The position numbers were made by a program, and so were the translations under genes. The notes beneath the pieces were generated by a model that worked only from the letters and a program-made list of their open reading frames with translations, was not told where the DNA came from and did no database searches. From Coniochaeta sp. PMI_546 (lineage: Eukaryota; Ascomycota; Sordariomycetes; Coniochaetales; Coniochaetaceae), in NCBI GenBank assembly GCA_021432605.1, contig MU271145.1, positions 124,001-188,000 on the forward strand: DNA of 64,000 bases, given 5' to 3'. The first letter of the stretch is position 1. Each line of letters begins with the position of its first letter. This document shows positions 41,995 to 51,741 of the stretch, one piece after another.

Positions 41995-43558
41995 ATGGCG
42001 CCTGGATCATCGAGCGGGGTGCGTATCAAAAGAGTCAGGACCGGTATGTCTGCCCCAAGGACAAGACGCTTACCCTGTGTAGGATGGATGCGTAATGTTG
42101 ATCGTGAAAACAGGCTGCTGGACGTGTCGCCGTAGGGGATATCGGTGCGACGAGGCCAAGCCCAATTGCCAGTCATGTAGGCGGCTTGGTCTTGACTGCG
42201 AGGGCTATGGGGTGCGCCTACGATGGGTCTCTGATCATATACCAAACAAACTTCGTACTATTAGGCGAGACAATTTGGTCAAGACGAGAAAGCCGGCACC
42301 CTCGTTAGAGATAGAACTCCGGACACCATCGGAAGGTTGCATTCGACAGCCCTCAGAGGTTGCAGTATCCCCAACTCAACTTGCCCACCAATCTCCTGGT
42401 CCGTCAAACCTGCCGATGCTGCCACCAGGTCTGTCCGGCAACGACGTCTTCCTAGTCCAGCACTTCTTCTACACCATCTCCCGCCTGCTGGCCAGCACCA
42501 GCGACCGCTCCATCAACGTCTACTGCCACCTCATGCTGCCCATGGCGCTATCATCCCCTCTGGTCCTGGACGCCGTGCTCCTCCTATCAGCCACCCACCT
42601 CTCCTCCCGCTACGACGCCTTCCAGGCGTCAAACGCCCGGTACCGCGCCCGCGTCCTGCACGCCCTCATCGGTCGGATCGACACCTACCACGGCGGGTTC
42701 TTCGAGCTCACCACCCTCGCCACCATCCTCCTCCTCAGCATAACCGAGGTGTTCGAGGGCCGCAGCCCGGAGGACTGGGTCAAGCACCTCGGCGCGGCGG
42801 GCAGGATCATCGCCGGCCGGCTGGCGCGCTGCAGGCACCCGCCGGACAAGCCGACGCGCATGATCCTCGACATCTTCGCCTACCACAACGTCCTGGCCAT
42901 GGTGGCCACGGGCGGGGCCCAGCCTTCCCTTTACGTGGAGGAGTTCTACGCCGACGCCAAGTGGGCGAGCTTGTCGGGGAAGAGGACTGCGTTCCTGGCC
43001 AGTGTCGATACACTTCTCTCTATCGCTGCGCGGTTGTCGAGTCTTGCTGGACGTGTGCCTTCGCAACTGGAAGGGAGAGGGGAGCAATCTGCTGCTCTCA
43101 TTGACCGCCTGGGCCAGCAGTTGAGGTACTGGTCGCCTCCGGAGGGAATAGAGCCCGACACAAGCAGCACGGCGGAGGCGATGAGGCAGGCTACGCTGAT
43201 CCTGTACCATAAATTGGCTCATGCCGGGACAGCTGAGCCCTCAGATGAGGCGCTCCGTTGCAGCGCGCTCATCGTGTCGTATCTGCGGGGTATACCCTTG
43301 GGGAGCTCCACGGTGGCGAGCCATGTGTGGCCCCTATATATGGCAGGGTCGGTGCTTACCGGGTCGTCGACGGATGACGATCCGGAGAGAGAAGAGAATA
43401 GGAGGTTTATAAGGGATAGGCTGGTTGCGATGCGGTCTGAACGGGGAATCAAGAGTCTTGATGTTGTGAGGACGAGGTTGGAGGAGATCTGGGCGTCGTC
43501 TACAGAGGGAGGATTGGGGGCTGAGGAGATGAGGGAGAGGACTGTGTTTTTGTTCTGA
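41995..43558 (+). CDS. Zn(II)2Cys6 fungal transcription factor
   Basis: Exons 41995-42043 and 42114-43558 give 497 residues. The small first exon, MAPGSSSGVRIKRVRT, is the typical start of this family; it ends at a GTATGT donor and joins the AACAG acceptor to make RTGCWTCRRRGYRC. The zinc cluster is CX2CX6CX6CX2CX6C with Cys at about 18, 21, 28, 35, 38 and 45, so it binds CGG half-sites. An internal start at 42095 would lose the basic N-terminal arm. A linker follows, then the fungal-specific regulatory region with DVFLVQHFFYTISRLLAS (about 123-140), LSSPLVLDAVLLLSATHL and LTTLATILLLSITEVFEGRS. It ends 207 bp from the 3' end of the dioxygenase gene, which suggests it may regulate that gene pair. 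Confidence 0.92.
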
Positions 43559-43765
43559 TGGCTAATTACCGGGTATGTGTGTTTTATGGCCAATGAGTAC
43601 GATATAAGACTCTAAGATTTGCGCTAGCTTGCCGGGCGACAGCGTACCTACTAACGAAACGGATGGGTGCTCCAGTACTTGTGTAGTAAGGGTGCAGTCT
43701 GCGCAGATCCGGATAAAATAGTAATCGCAACTACCTGCTATCGTTCACTACAGCAACACTACCTC

Positions 43766-44692
43766 CTACTCTCTATTCCTGCCAAACTCCTCCCTCTTGT
43801 CGTCCTGGCCAAAGTCGTGCGTGTGCCTCAGCGTCATGTGGTCGACCTCCCCATCGACAAAGTCGGCAGCGATCTCGATCCCGCTCTCGGCCTCCAGCTG
43901 GCGGATGCGTGCCTCAGCCGATCGCGGGAACTTGATCTTCATCGGAGACCGGTACCAATTAGCAAAGTAGATCAGATTCAACATGACGCGCACCTGGTCA
44001 GCAGTGCGGTTCGGCATCCCGGCATGCCACAACCTCATGTCCCTAATGATGATACCGCCTTTCTTCACGCTCGGCTGGACGGGACCCCCGGCCTCGGCGC
44101 GGCGCTCCTCGAGCTTGTGCGCGAAGATGCCCTTCATGCCGTTCTGGTCGGAGAAGCGGGTCGTCAGGTGTGTGCCGGGCCACACCTCGGTCGACCCGTT
44201 CTCGGGCGTGCAGTCGATCAGGACCATGTTGACGGCGAGCGCGAAGCAGGCGCGCGGGTGCTCGTAGTGCACGTCGCTGTGCACCGGCTGCCGAGTCTCG
44301 CCGGGGAAGTTGGTGTTGGCCTTGTGGTAGCGCAGGACCGGCCGGGGACCCATGACGGCCTCGCACACGGCCACGGCGAAGGGGTTCGCATGGATGTCGG
44401 GCAGGAGGTACTCCGGCCTGGGGTTCATGTGCTGCAGGATGTTCTGCGCCTTGGTGCCGTAGTTGAACTGCGTGCCGCTCGCTTCGCGGAGGAGCTTGGC
44501 CTCTGCGACCATGGGCCCGTTGAGGAAGTCGAGCGAGGCGGGGGAGCAGGCGTTGTCGAGGATGACGACGCCGTCTTCGGCGAGAGCGACGACGGCCTTT
44601 TCAATGTTGGGCTTGGAGAGCGCGCCTGAGGCGAGCTCTTCAGGTGTTACCTCAACGTGCACGACGGTAGGTGTCTTGTTAATGCCTGGCAT
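43766..44692 (-). CDS. Phytanoyl-CoA dioxygenase (PhyH) family Fe(II)/2-oxoglutarate oxygenase
   Basis: One exon of 308 residues. The iron-binding facial triad is visible: His138 and Asp140 in QPVHSDVHYEH, and His223 in RLWHAGMPNRT. Arg235 in ADQVRVMLN is the likely 2-oxoglutarate anchor. VLRYHKANTNFPGE (about 119-132) and PENGSTEVWPGTHLTTRF (about 163-180) are typical PhyH segments. There is no clear peroxisomal PTS1, since the C-terminus is GRNRE, so it is unlikely to act on phytanoyl-CoA itself. Fungal PhyH enzymes hydroxylate many small molecules, including secondary metabolites. It is transcribed away from the UNC93-like transporter through a shared promoter with a TATA box at 44869-44874. 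The substrate cannot be told from the sequence. Confidence 0.9.
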   Translation of the reverse strand: MPGINKTPTVVHVEVTPEELASGALSKPNIEKAVVALAEDGVVILDNACSPASLDFLNGPMVAEAKLLREASGTQFNYGTKAQNILQHMNPRPEYLLPDIHANPFAVAVCEAVMGPRPVLRYHKANTNFPGETRQPVHSDVHYEHPRACFALAVNMVLIDCTPENGSTEVWPGTHLTTRFSDQNGMKGIFAHKLEERRAEAGGPVQPSVKKGGIIIRDMRLWHAGMPNRTADQVRVMLNLIYFANWYRSPMKIKFPRSAEARIRQLEAESGIEIAADFVDGEVDHMTLRHTHDFGQDDKREEFGRNRE

Positions 44693-44868
44693 GGTGACTG
44701 CTTGTGAAGTGAAAGCGAAAGCAATGAAGACTCAGCACGATGGGATGCCTGATAAGGGGGCTAGCAGAGATGTTCGACCGGTGACCTCTGGACAAGCTGC
44801 AGATGAAGCCTGAGATATGGAAGACGCCTTCCAATGTTATCTTATCAAGTGTCAAGCGCAGAACTGGA

Positions 44869-44874
44869 TTTATA
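44869..44874 (-). promoter_or_regulatory. Probable TATA box of the dioxygenase gene
   Basis: TATAAA on the minus strand, 177 bp upstream of the ATG at 44692. Confidence 0.45.
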
Positions 44875-44915
44875 GATTGTTGTCTTGCAGCAGCTCGGCT
44901 GCCATGGCCGATCAC

Positions 44916-44950
44916 ATCCCGTCTGGCGCGTCGCTGGAGTTAGACGGGAT
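44916..44950. promoter_or_regulatory. Perfect 9-bp inverted repeat in the divergent promoter
   Basis: ATCCCGTCT (44916-44924) and AGACGGGAT (44942-44950) are exact reverse complements separated by 17 bp. Each arm contains a CGG/CCG triplet, the half-site read by Zn(II)2Cys6 factors, and the site begins about 40 bp upstream of the dioxygenase TATA box. Binding by the neighbouring regulator is an inference. Confidence 0.45.
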
Positions 44951-45528
44951 CGGGGCGGCTGTCCAAGTTGCCATATCCGGACATGCCTCGGAATCAAGTG
45001 TGGCACGCGACATCCAGCTCTATTGAGGGGGATATCAGGAGGTTTATCTGCGTAGCTTCAGTTGCAGCGCATAGTCTCAGACAAGGGCCAATACCAGTGT
45101 GTAGGGTCAAGTGCAGGACTGTATCGTGCCGCCGATTGCCGACTGCCAAGTTTTGGAGTCTAGCGGCAAACCAATGCACTGGAACAGCACTAGACCCTAC
45201 AGGGTAACTCTAACAGTTCTGTGCATCTTACTGGCCAGCGCACAGAACAGACAAAGGAGAACTCCCCGAGTGTTCCCCAAAGATGCTGGATCTTGACCCT
45301 GCTGCTGCTCCACTTGACTCGAGAGATAGCTCGGCCTCGCTCCCCGCTAAACCCACGCGATAAGGATGGATGGAGATGGAGCACGATTTGACGACGCCGC
45401 CTCCAATAGAGAACAAGAGAATGCGTGTGACAAGTTGACCAAGGTGTCCGAGGGTGTGCCAGTCGCCATGTAGATATACCAGACCGTCGCGATGATACTG
45501 TCGAGAAGCTGAGAGGAGCGAAGGAGCA

Positions 45529-45534
45529 TATAAG
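45529..45534 (+). promoter_or_regulatory. Probable TATA box of the UNC93-like gene
   Basis: TATAAG in CATATAAGAG, 118 bp upstream of the ATG at 45647. Confidence 0.4.
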
Positions 45535-45646
45535 AGCCACAATCCTGAGGCCGGTCGACCTTGATTCCGACTGTCTTCGCATTCATCATCTCGTGGCTAG
45601 TACCCCTGCACAAGTTCACAACTAGCATAGACGCGAGCATTACATC

Positions 45647-47463
45647 ATGTCAGCACCGAAAGAGGAGATGCAGGTCGAAACCACGGCGGCTCAGGGTAAC
45701 TAACATGACACACATCTGTTCACCCCATGGGACCCGGGCAACGTGCTGACATCCCTTCACCAGATCTCGAACAGACCCACGCCGCGGTGCATGAAGATCG
45801 GGGTTCCTTCCACAAGAAGCGGTTCCTCGGCATGCGCATCCCCCGTTATGCGGCGCCCATGACCCAGATCGTCCTCGTGGGCTTCATAATGTTCCTGAAC
45901 CCGGGCATGTACAACGCCCTGGCCGGTCTAGGAGGCGCCGGTCAGGTCGACGCCACCGTGCAGAACCACGCGGGCATCGGCCTGCACAGCGCCTTCGCCG
46001 TCTTTGGCCTTATTGCTGGTACCATTCACAACGTTCTGTGCGTCTTCCTCAGTTGAGACGCTGCTCTGCTCTTCAATCCCCTTTTCCATATGCGCCTGAG
46101 GCTGACCGGCACCCTCTGCAGTGGGACTCGTGTGACGATGGCCCTCGGCGGCATCGGCTACTCGGTCTACTCCGCCTCCTTCCTATGCTACAACCACACT
46201 AAGAACCAAGGTTTTGTCATCTTCGCTGGTACTCTCCTTGGAATCTGTGCCGCCTTCCTCTGGTGTGCCCAGGGCGTGGTGATGATGGTATGAGACAGCC
46301 CCCTAAACCCGCAAGCTTTCGATTGCGTCTGAAGCCACGCTTACGCGTAACCCCTATCTAGTCATACCCTACGGAATCACACAAAGGCCGCGCCATCTCC
46401 ATCACCTGGCTGCTCTTCAATCTCGGGGCCGTCATCGGCTCGGCCGTGACCCTCGCCCAGAACTGGAACAACAAGGCGAGCTCCGTCACGGACGGGACTT
46501 ACGCCGCCTTCATCGTTCTAGAGACGCTCGGGGCCATCCTGTGCCTGGTCCTGGTCCCCTCCGACAGGGTCGTCCGGTCCGACGGCTCGCGCGTGGAGAA
46601 GTACGTCCACCCGGGGATCAAAGACGAGTTCTTGGGTCTGTACCGGACTGTGGTCTCCGACCCGTGGATCATCCTTCTGTTCCCCATGTTCTTTGCCAGC
46701 AATTACTTCTATACCTATCAGTTCAACGGTGAGCCTGCATCATCCCTGCCTCTCTCAAGTCGTCCCGGCGGCTCTACTGACAGTGAAAAACAAAAGATGT
46801 CAACTCGTACTGGTTCTCGACGCGAGCCCGCGCCTTCAACAATGTCTTCTACTGGCTCATGCAGATTATCGCCGCGGCTGCCTTTGGTGCATTTTTGGAC
46901 TGGACCCGGCTGTCGCGCCGTCTCCGGACGGGGGTTGCGTGGGCGTTCATGTTTGTCATTGTCATGGCGGTCTGGGGCGGCGGGTACGTCTTCCAGGTGA
47001 AGACTAGTCGCGCTTGGAAGGGTCCCAGCATGGATATTTTTGACAATAACTATACCTGGTATCTGATTGTGAGTTTTGACGTGACCACGAAGAGAAGAGA
47101 TTGTGGAGGCTAACGCTGGCGTGATGTTTCAAGCTATACATGGCCTATGCCTTTCTGGACGCCATCTGGCAGACGTTTTGCTACTACACCATGGGCGCCA
47201 TGAGCAACAACCCGCGCAAGCTGGCGTACTACGCCGGCTTCTACAAGTCTGTCCAGGCCGTGGGCGCGACGGTGGTCTCCAAGTTGGACGGCGACAAGGC
47301 CCCCATCTCGGCTTTGTATGGATCCAGCTGGGGCCTGATGGCTGCGGGCTTGGTCTGCGCCTTGCCGGTGTATATCTGGCGTCTGCATGACACCGAGATG
47401 TCTGAGGATGAGTCGGATGGAGGCAGTGAGAAGGTCGATGGCAAGTTGAGTGCGGTTGAGTAA
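45647..47463 (+). CDS. UNC93-like major facilitator transporter
   Basis: Six exons are inferred: 45647-45695, 45764-46037, 46122-46287, 46362-46728, 46797-47068 and 47134-47463, 485 residues in all. All junctions keep frame; intron 2 has a GTGCGT donor. After a short acidic N-terminus come about 11-12 membrane helices: MTQIVLVGFIMFLNPGMYNA is the first, with the NPG-MYNALAGLGGAGQ turn typical of fungal UNC93/DUF895 proteins; then FAVFGLIAGTIHN, ALGGIGYSVYSASFL, FAGTLLGICAAFLWCAQGVV, GRAISITWLLFNLGAVIGSA, IVLETLGAILCLVL and later pairs. The C-terminal tail is acidic and cytoplasmic. The substrate is unknown for this group. The divergent PhyH gene suggests uptake or export of the metabolite that the oxygenase handles. 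Confidence 0.9.
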
Positions 47464-48399
47464 GGGCCCTTGAGGGCAGTGGGATTGAGGACAGGTTTTG
47501 GAATATGTTCATTTTGAACAGGTAGAGGAAGAGTGCTAGCTGGTTAACCATTCTGCTTCCGGCTGTTCGTCTCAAGACTTCATTGCAACCGTCGTACATT
47601 TACTTTGACAAGCTTGCTATTGGACTGGCGTGAAATTGAATCTCTAGGCGTAGTATTGCAGTCAAATTCTGAATCACAAGGAAGCTGATACATCATAAGT
47701 AATAGTTAGCAATGAAGATCTCACACCAGAAGTTTGGTAAAGTTAACGGTTTAGCTTAGAACTTTGAGAGAAAATGTATTGAGCAGGTAATTTTGTACCT
47801 AGCTTTCAGTTTTCCCTGTTAGTCTGGAGGATGATAATATGATTGTCAAGTAAACAAATATTCAGAAGCTTTGTATAGCAGACTCCTTCTTATCAACGCT
47901 AAAATTGGTCAAGTTTCAAATATATTTCCAAACTAGACTCTACAAGTGTCAAACAATAAAGCAATATAAAGCTATTTGTCAACATGATTGACACTCTGAA
48001 CAGAAGAGAAATTCCGGACTTAGAACCACTATGCCAGAACCTCCCAGACTGTCACCGGTAGTCGATGTCTCCATCCATGAACCACTCTCAATACCATCGA
48101 CATCCATGTTTCTTGTCTTTATGGCCAACGTGGAAACGCTTTATTGTAACCGTAGAAGCCCCTTTCGGTTCCAGTTTGGTTCTACTCAGACAATGAGTCA
48201 TCCGACAGAATCTTCACAATTCCATTGTGGACAAAGGAGGTTCAGAAACAGAGGAATGAGTACAGAATATATAACAATCCCCTATCTATCAATGGCCAGC
48301 GCAAGGAATCAGTATCATGTGGGCCACACCATCTTGTTATCTCTCCTTACAGATCAAGTACAACCCACTCATCCTGCCGTGGCAGAAAGACAACCAAAA
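47464..48399. other. AT-rich intergenic
   Basis: About 940 bp, clearly AT-rich from about 47600 to 48010. It holds the 3' flank of the transporter. A frame open from 48031 into the next gene has non-coding-like composition before 48400. Confidence 0.5.
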
Positions 48400-48954
48400 A
48401 TGCCAACACACACAGAGAACGGCCAAACCCTTACGGGCATGACCCTGCTCGGCTACAACCACACGACCAAAGTCTTCCACTACCGCGACGACGCGGACCA
48501 AAGCGTATGGCAAACCAAGCCCAATCACGGATACGGCGAACTCGTGCCATTCCAGCGACACACCTCCGACCATGCGCTGCCCGGCATAACCCAGCCGCAA
48601 GATGCCCTGTATCTCACGGACCCCCACCGTGAGAAGTTCGGACCAAAAGGAGCCGTCACGGCCGCTCTGATCAGGGAGCACGGCGACCCTGTGAAAAATT
48701 CTCAGCCCAGAGGAGTCATGTCCCGACAGAAGCTTTACCTCATAGACCCTCGGTGCGAGAGCTTCACTCTCAACGGAACACGGCCGAACGGCATGGTCTG
48801 GCGGTTAGAGCCTGAGGAACAGGGCTATGTCTTTTTGTTCTGGTGGCCGCATCATCTTGTTCGAAAGGTTAGGCTTGGAGGGGAGCTGGAGCAAATTATC
48901 GAGAACTGGTGCGAGTTGCCGGTTGATTATAGGGAGGAGAAGGCGAGATTTTAA
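48400..48954 (+). CDS. Small hypothetical protein
   Basis: 184 residues if begun at the ATG at 48400. The frame is open from 48031, but the composition changes near 48400, where GC-rich third positions begin, so I prefer the inner start. No family recognised. Visible features are a DPR-type repeat: ALYLTDPHREKF (about 68) and KLYLIDPRCESF (about 111) look like two copies of a beta-hairpin motif, followed by an aromatic segment GYVFLFWWPHHLV and a charged tail. No signal peptide or membrane helix. It could be a real orphan gene or a lineage-specific one. Confidence 0.4.
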   Translation: MPTHTENGQTLTGMTLLGYNHTTKVFHYRDDADQSVWQTKPNHGYGELVPFQRHTSDHALPGITQPQDALYLTDPHREKFGPKGAVTAALIREHGDPVKNSQPRGVMSRQKLYLIDPRCESFTLNGTRPNGMVWRLEPEEQGYVFLFWWPHHLVRKVRLGGELEQIIENWCELPVDYREEKARF

Positions 48955-50093
48955 TGGCTCTGGCTAGTGGTAGGTTCTCTTCCAATGTTTACCGCTTTTA
49001 TAGCTTAGAATGAACCAATGTCTGATATACTGGCGAAAGCGAATCTGGCTGCACCACGATGCCTCAGTGGAAAGATCATGTGTGTTTTTACTGGCCCATA
49101 GAGGGTTTCGAGACAGGGTATTCGTACTTGGAAAGCCTAGACAGCAGTTACAGAGGTTGGGGAAAAGTCAGTGCATTTACCTTGTCCAATGTCTCATCCA
49201 AGACTGTGTTTGTCCATGCTTATTCTAGTCTCGTTGAAGGAATCCTGCTCAGAAGTGACTCTGTCTCGTCAAGTCCCAAGCTAGGGATCTAATGTGAAGC
49301 TGCGGATCTGATGTGAAGCTGGCTATCGCCTTGCCAAGGCTATTCACTTCTGTTCCTGTGCCGCAAAAGGACCAACCTGATGCGGTAGTATAAATTCTCG
49401 TACTCAAGGCCCGCAGCATATCGGAAAGGTTCTTGATGACCACAGACAAGTCAGACACCAATCCATTCAGAATACCAACTAAGGTATTGGCCACTGTGAC
49501 GTTTGTCCTTCGTGTACAGTTGGATGTAATCTTTCGCGATGTCGCCTTGCTAGTACATGAGAAGTCTCTTGGCCAACCACTGTGAACGAATGCCAGGTTG
49601 CAACAGTCTACATGGCATGTACATTATTGCTTGGAAGTTACTGTCAGCAAGGGATGATTCCATGGTCAAGATGGAGTATTCGAGAGGTACTCTAGGTAAG
49701 GTACCTTTCACAGTGCACAGTACACGTGTAGGTCAGGCAGATAAGGTTTGGCGCTAGTGTGCAGCTAAGCTCCCGCGCCCCTCTGTTAGTGTGGACCCCC
49801 GTCAGACCCCTGTCAATTGGAATTGGTCCAAGCTTTACGCTCCAGCAACCCCAACTGACCCCAGCTCTCTCAGCTTGGCCCCAGCCTCTTTGACTGGCGC
49901 GCGACACACTGTTTGAGCTTCTTCTGCCTCATTGACTCTCGTCGTCGCGTTGACACAGCTGCTTGCCTCATATCACATTCCACAACTTCGCGACCGTCTT
50001 TACAGTCCCCACTTTCACTACCTCTCGTTCCTCCACACACTCGAGTCATCATCTCACAGGAGTACCCTCCAATCACCCACCGAAATCACCACA
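48955..50093. other. Intergenic, BTB-gene promoter
   Basis: About 1.1 kb. Only short open frames. Pyrimidine-rich tracts just upstream of the BTB start (about 49960-50090) fit a fungal core promoter. Confidence 0.45.
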
Positions 50094-51145
50094 ATGGCCG
50101 ACAGCCTCGCCGAGGAGACGCCCGTCGAGGAGAGTCTGGCTGCCGCCGGCACCGATGTCGACATGATCGAAGGAGACGAGCCAGCTGCCGATGCCAATGG
50201 CGCCCACGAACTTCCATTTGCCGAAGACGGTCCCGAGGATGCGCTGGCCGCCCCGCGCACCACCTTCATCCAGTACCTGACGAGCCCCGTCGTGACTCTG
50301 CTGGTCGGCCACGGCGACAACGAGACGATCCTCACCGCGCATCAGTCTCTCCTCACGCAGAGCCCATTCTTCGCCGAGGCCTGCGCCGAGTTTGCCAACG
50401 ACGGCAGTGTACGTTGTCCTCCCGGATCGAGCTCTCACATCTTTGTCGCAAACTGCATCACTTGCGCCCCTCAAGAACTAGAGAAGCACCTCCGCTGACC
50501 CCTCTCCCAAACCAGCCCCGCCAAATAGAGCTCTCCAACGAAGACGTAGACGCAGTCGGCTGCTTCCTCGAGTTCCTCTACACGGGCGAGTACTTCCCGC
50601 GCAAGGTCCCCGGCCAGCGGGCCCTGGAGTCCGACCCCTCCCTGCCCAAGGTCGACGACACGGGCGACCAGCTGCTCAAGCACGCCCGCGTCTACACCCT
50701 GGCCGACCGGTTCGGCCTCGGCAAGCTCAAGAACCTGGCCTCGTCCAAGATCCACTGCGTCAGCTCCACGGCCAAGGGCGAGATCGCCTACGCCCGCTAC
50801 GTCTACGAGTTCACCACGCCGCAGGACGCCACCATCCGGGCGCCCATTGCCAACTTCTGGGCGACGAGGAGCCATACCCTGCGCCGCGAGGCGGAGGAGG
50901 AGTTCAGGAGCTTGTGTCTCGAGTTTCCGCAGTTTGGATACGATGTGCTTAGTACGTTTTCCCCCCCCTTTCCCACCCCCACCGACATCTTGGTGTGCTG
51001 CTTTTTAAAATATGTTTTTGTGCTTGGTACTGATACCCGTGGAACAGCCCGCGTTCTGGACGAGAAGCTCAAGCGAGAGAAGACCGAGAAGATGCACCCC
51101 GCGACAGGCAGCGCCCGCAAGCGTCCCCGGCACAGCAATGTTTGA
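50094..51145 (+). CDS. BTB/POZ domain protein
   Basis: Exons 50094-50408, 50516-50951 and 51048-51145 give 282 residues. Both introns begin GTACGT and end CAG. The first 55 residues are acidic and disordered. The BTB fold starts near 60: IQYLTSPVVTLLVGHGDNET, ILTAHQSLLTQSPFFAEACA, then after the splice IELSNEDVDAVGCFLEFLYT and ARVYTLADRFGLGKLKNLAS. A large insert between strands (RKVPGQRALESDPSLPK) is usual in fungal members. The C-terminal exon reads ARVLDEKLKREKTEK, then a basic tail RKRPRHSNV, possibly nuclear. BTB domains mediate pairing and often recruit cullin-3 ligases; no MATH, Kelch or BACK domain follows, so the role is open. Confidence 0.88.
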
Positions 51146-51741
51146 GTGCGGATGTTGTTAGCGTCATGGTTTGACGTCTCTGGTTATTTGTCGTTCGAGC
51201 TGGCGGCTGCTTGCATCTTGGCCGGCGCCGGGTGTGCTGCTACTGCGCAGCTCTGCTTCCAGCCACCATTGGAATATATAAGTGGGGGAAAATGGTTTGT
51301 CTGATCTTTCTGTAAAAGACGAATGCAGACCACATGTATCAGGTCTGTGGCCTTTTTTTGTACATTAGAAGGGGGATTTGGTATGGCTTCTCGATCGGTG
51401 TTTAGGTTCGTGGACTGCTGGGGTCCTGATACGGGTGTGGTCCTGGTCCTATGTAGCTGTCGTATTTGCACTCTGCGGCGATATGGAAGCGCTCATTTGT
51501 GCAACATGCGAGGCGGAGGCATGGCGTTTTGAGAGTTCCCATCGAAGGACCACAAAGTCTGTGTCGGAAACCACCAGAATGTGAAGATAGTGTTGGGATT
51601 CGTCTATGATATTATACAGGTCGTGTCTTATCCTGGACTCGACAGGTTTGAACGGAGATAAATCCACGAGCTCTCACATGATCATTACACCGATCGGCAA
51701 TGGGCCACCGGTCTTCATACCCTTTGGTAGCTTAAGAGAGC
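51146..51741. other. Intergenic between convergent genes
   Basis: About 600 bp with the 3' ends of the BTB and glycosyltransferase genes. No feature seen. Confidence 0.5.

Larger units (their letters stand above)
44693..45646. promoter_or_regulatory. Divergent promoter of dioxygenase and UNC93-like transporter
   Basis: 954 bp between the two start codons, with a TATA box on each side and the inverted repeat at 44916-44950. No gene recognised inside. Confidence 0.55.

Noticed and set aside
48031-48399. Upstream extension of the small hypothetical gene
   Set aside because: Open in frame, but with AT-rich, unbiased codons and several internal ATGs; judged non-coding.
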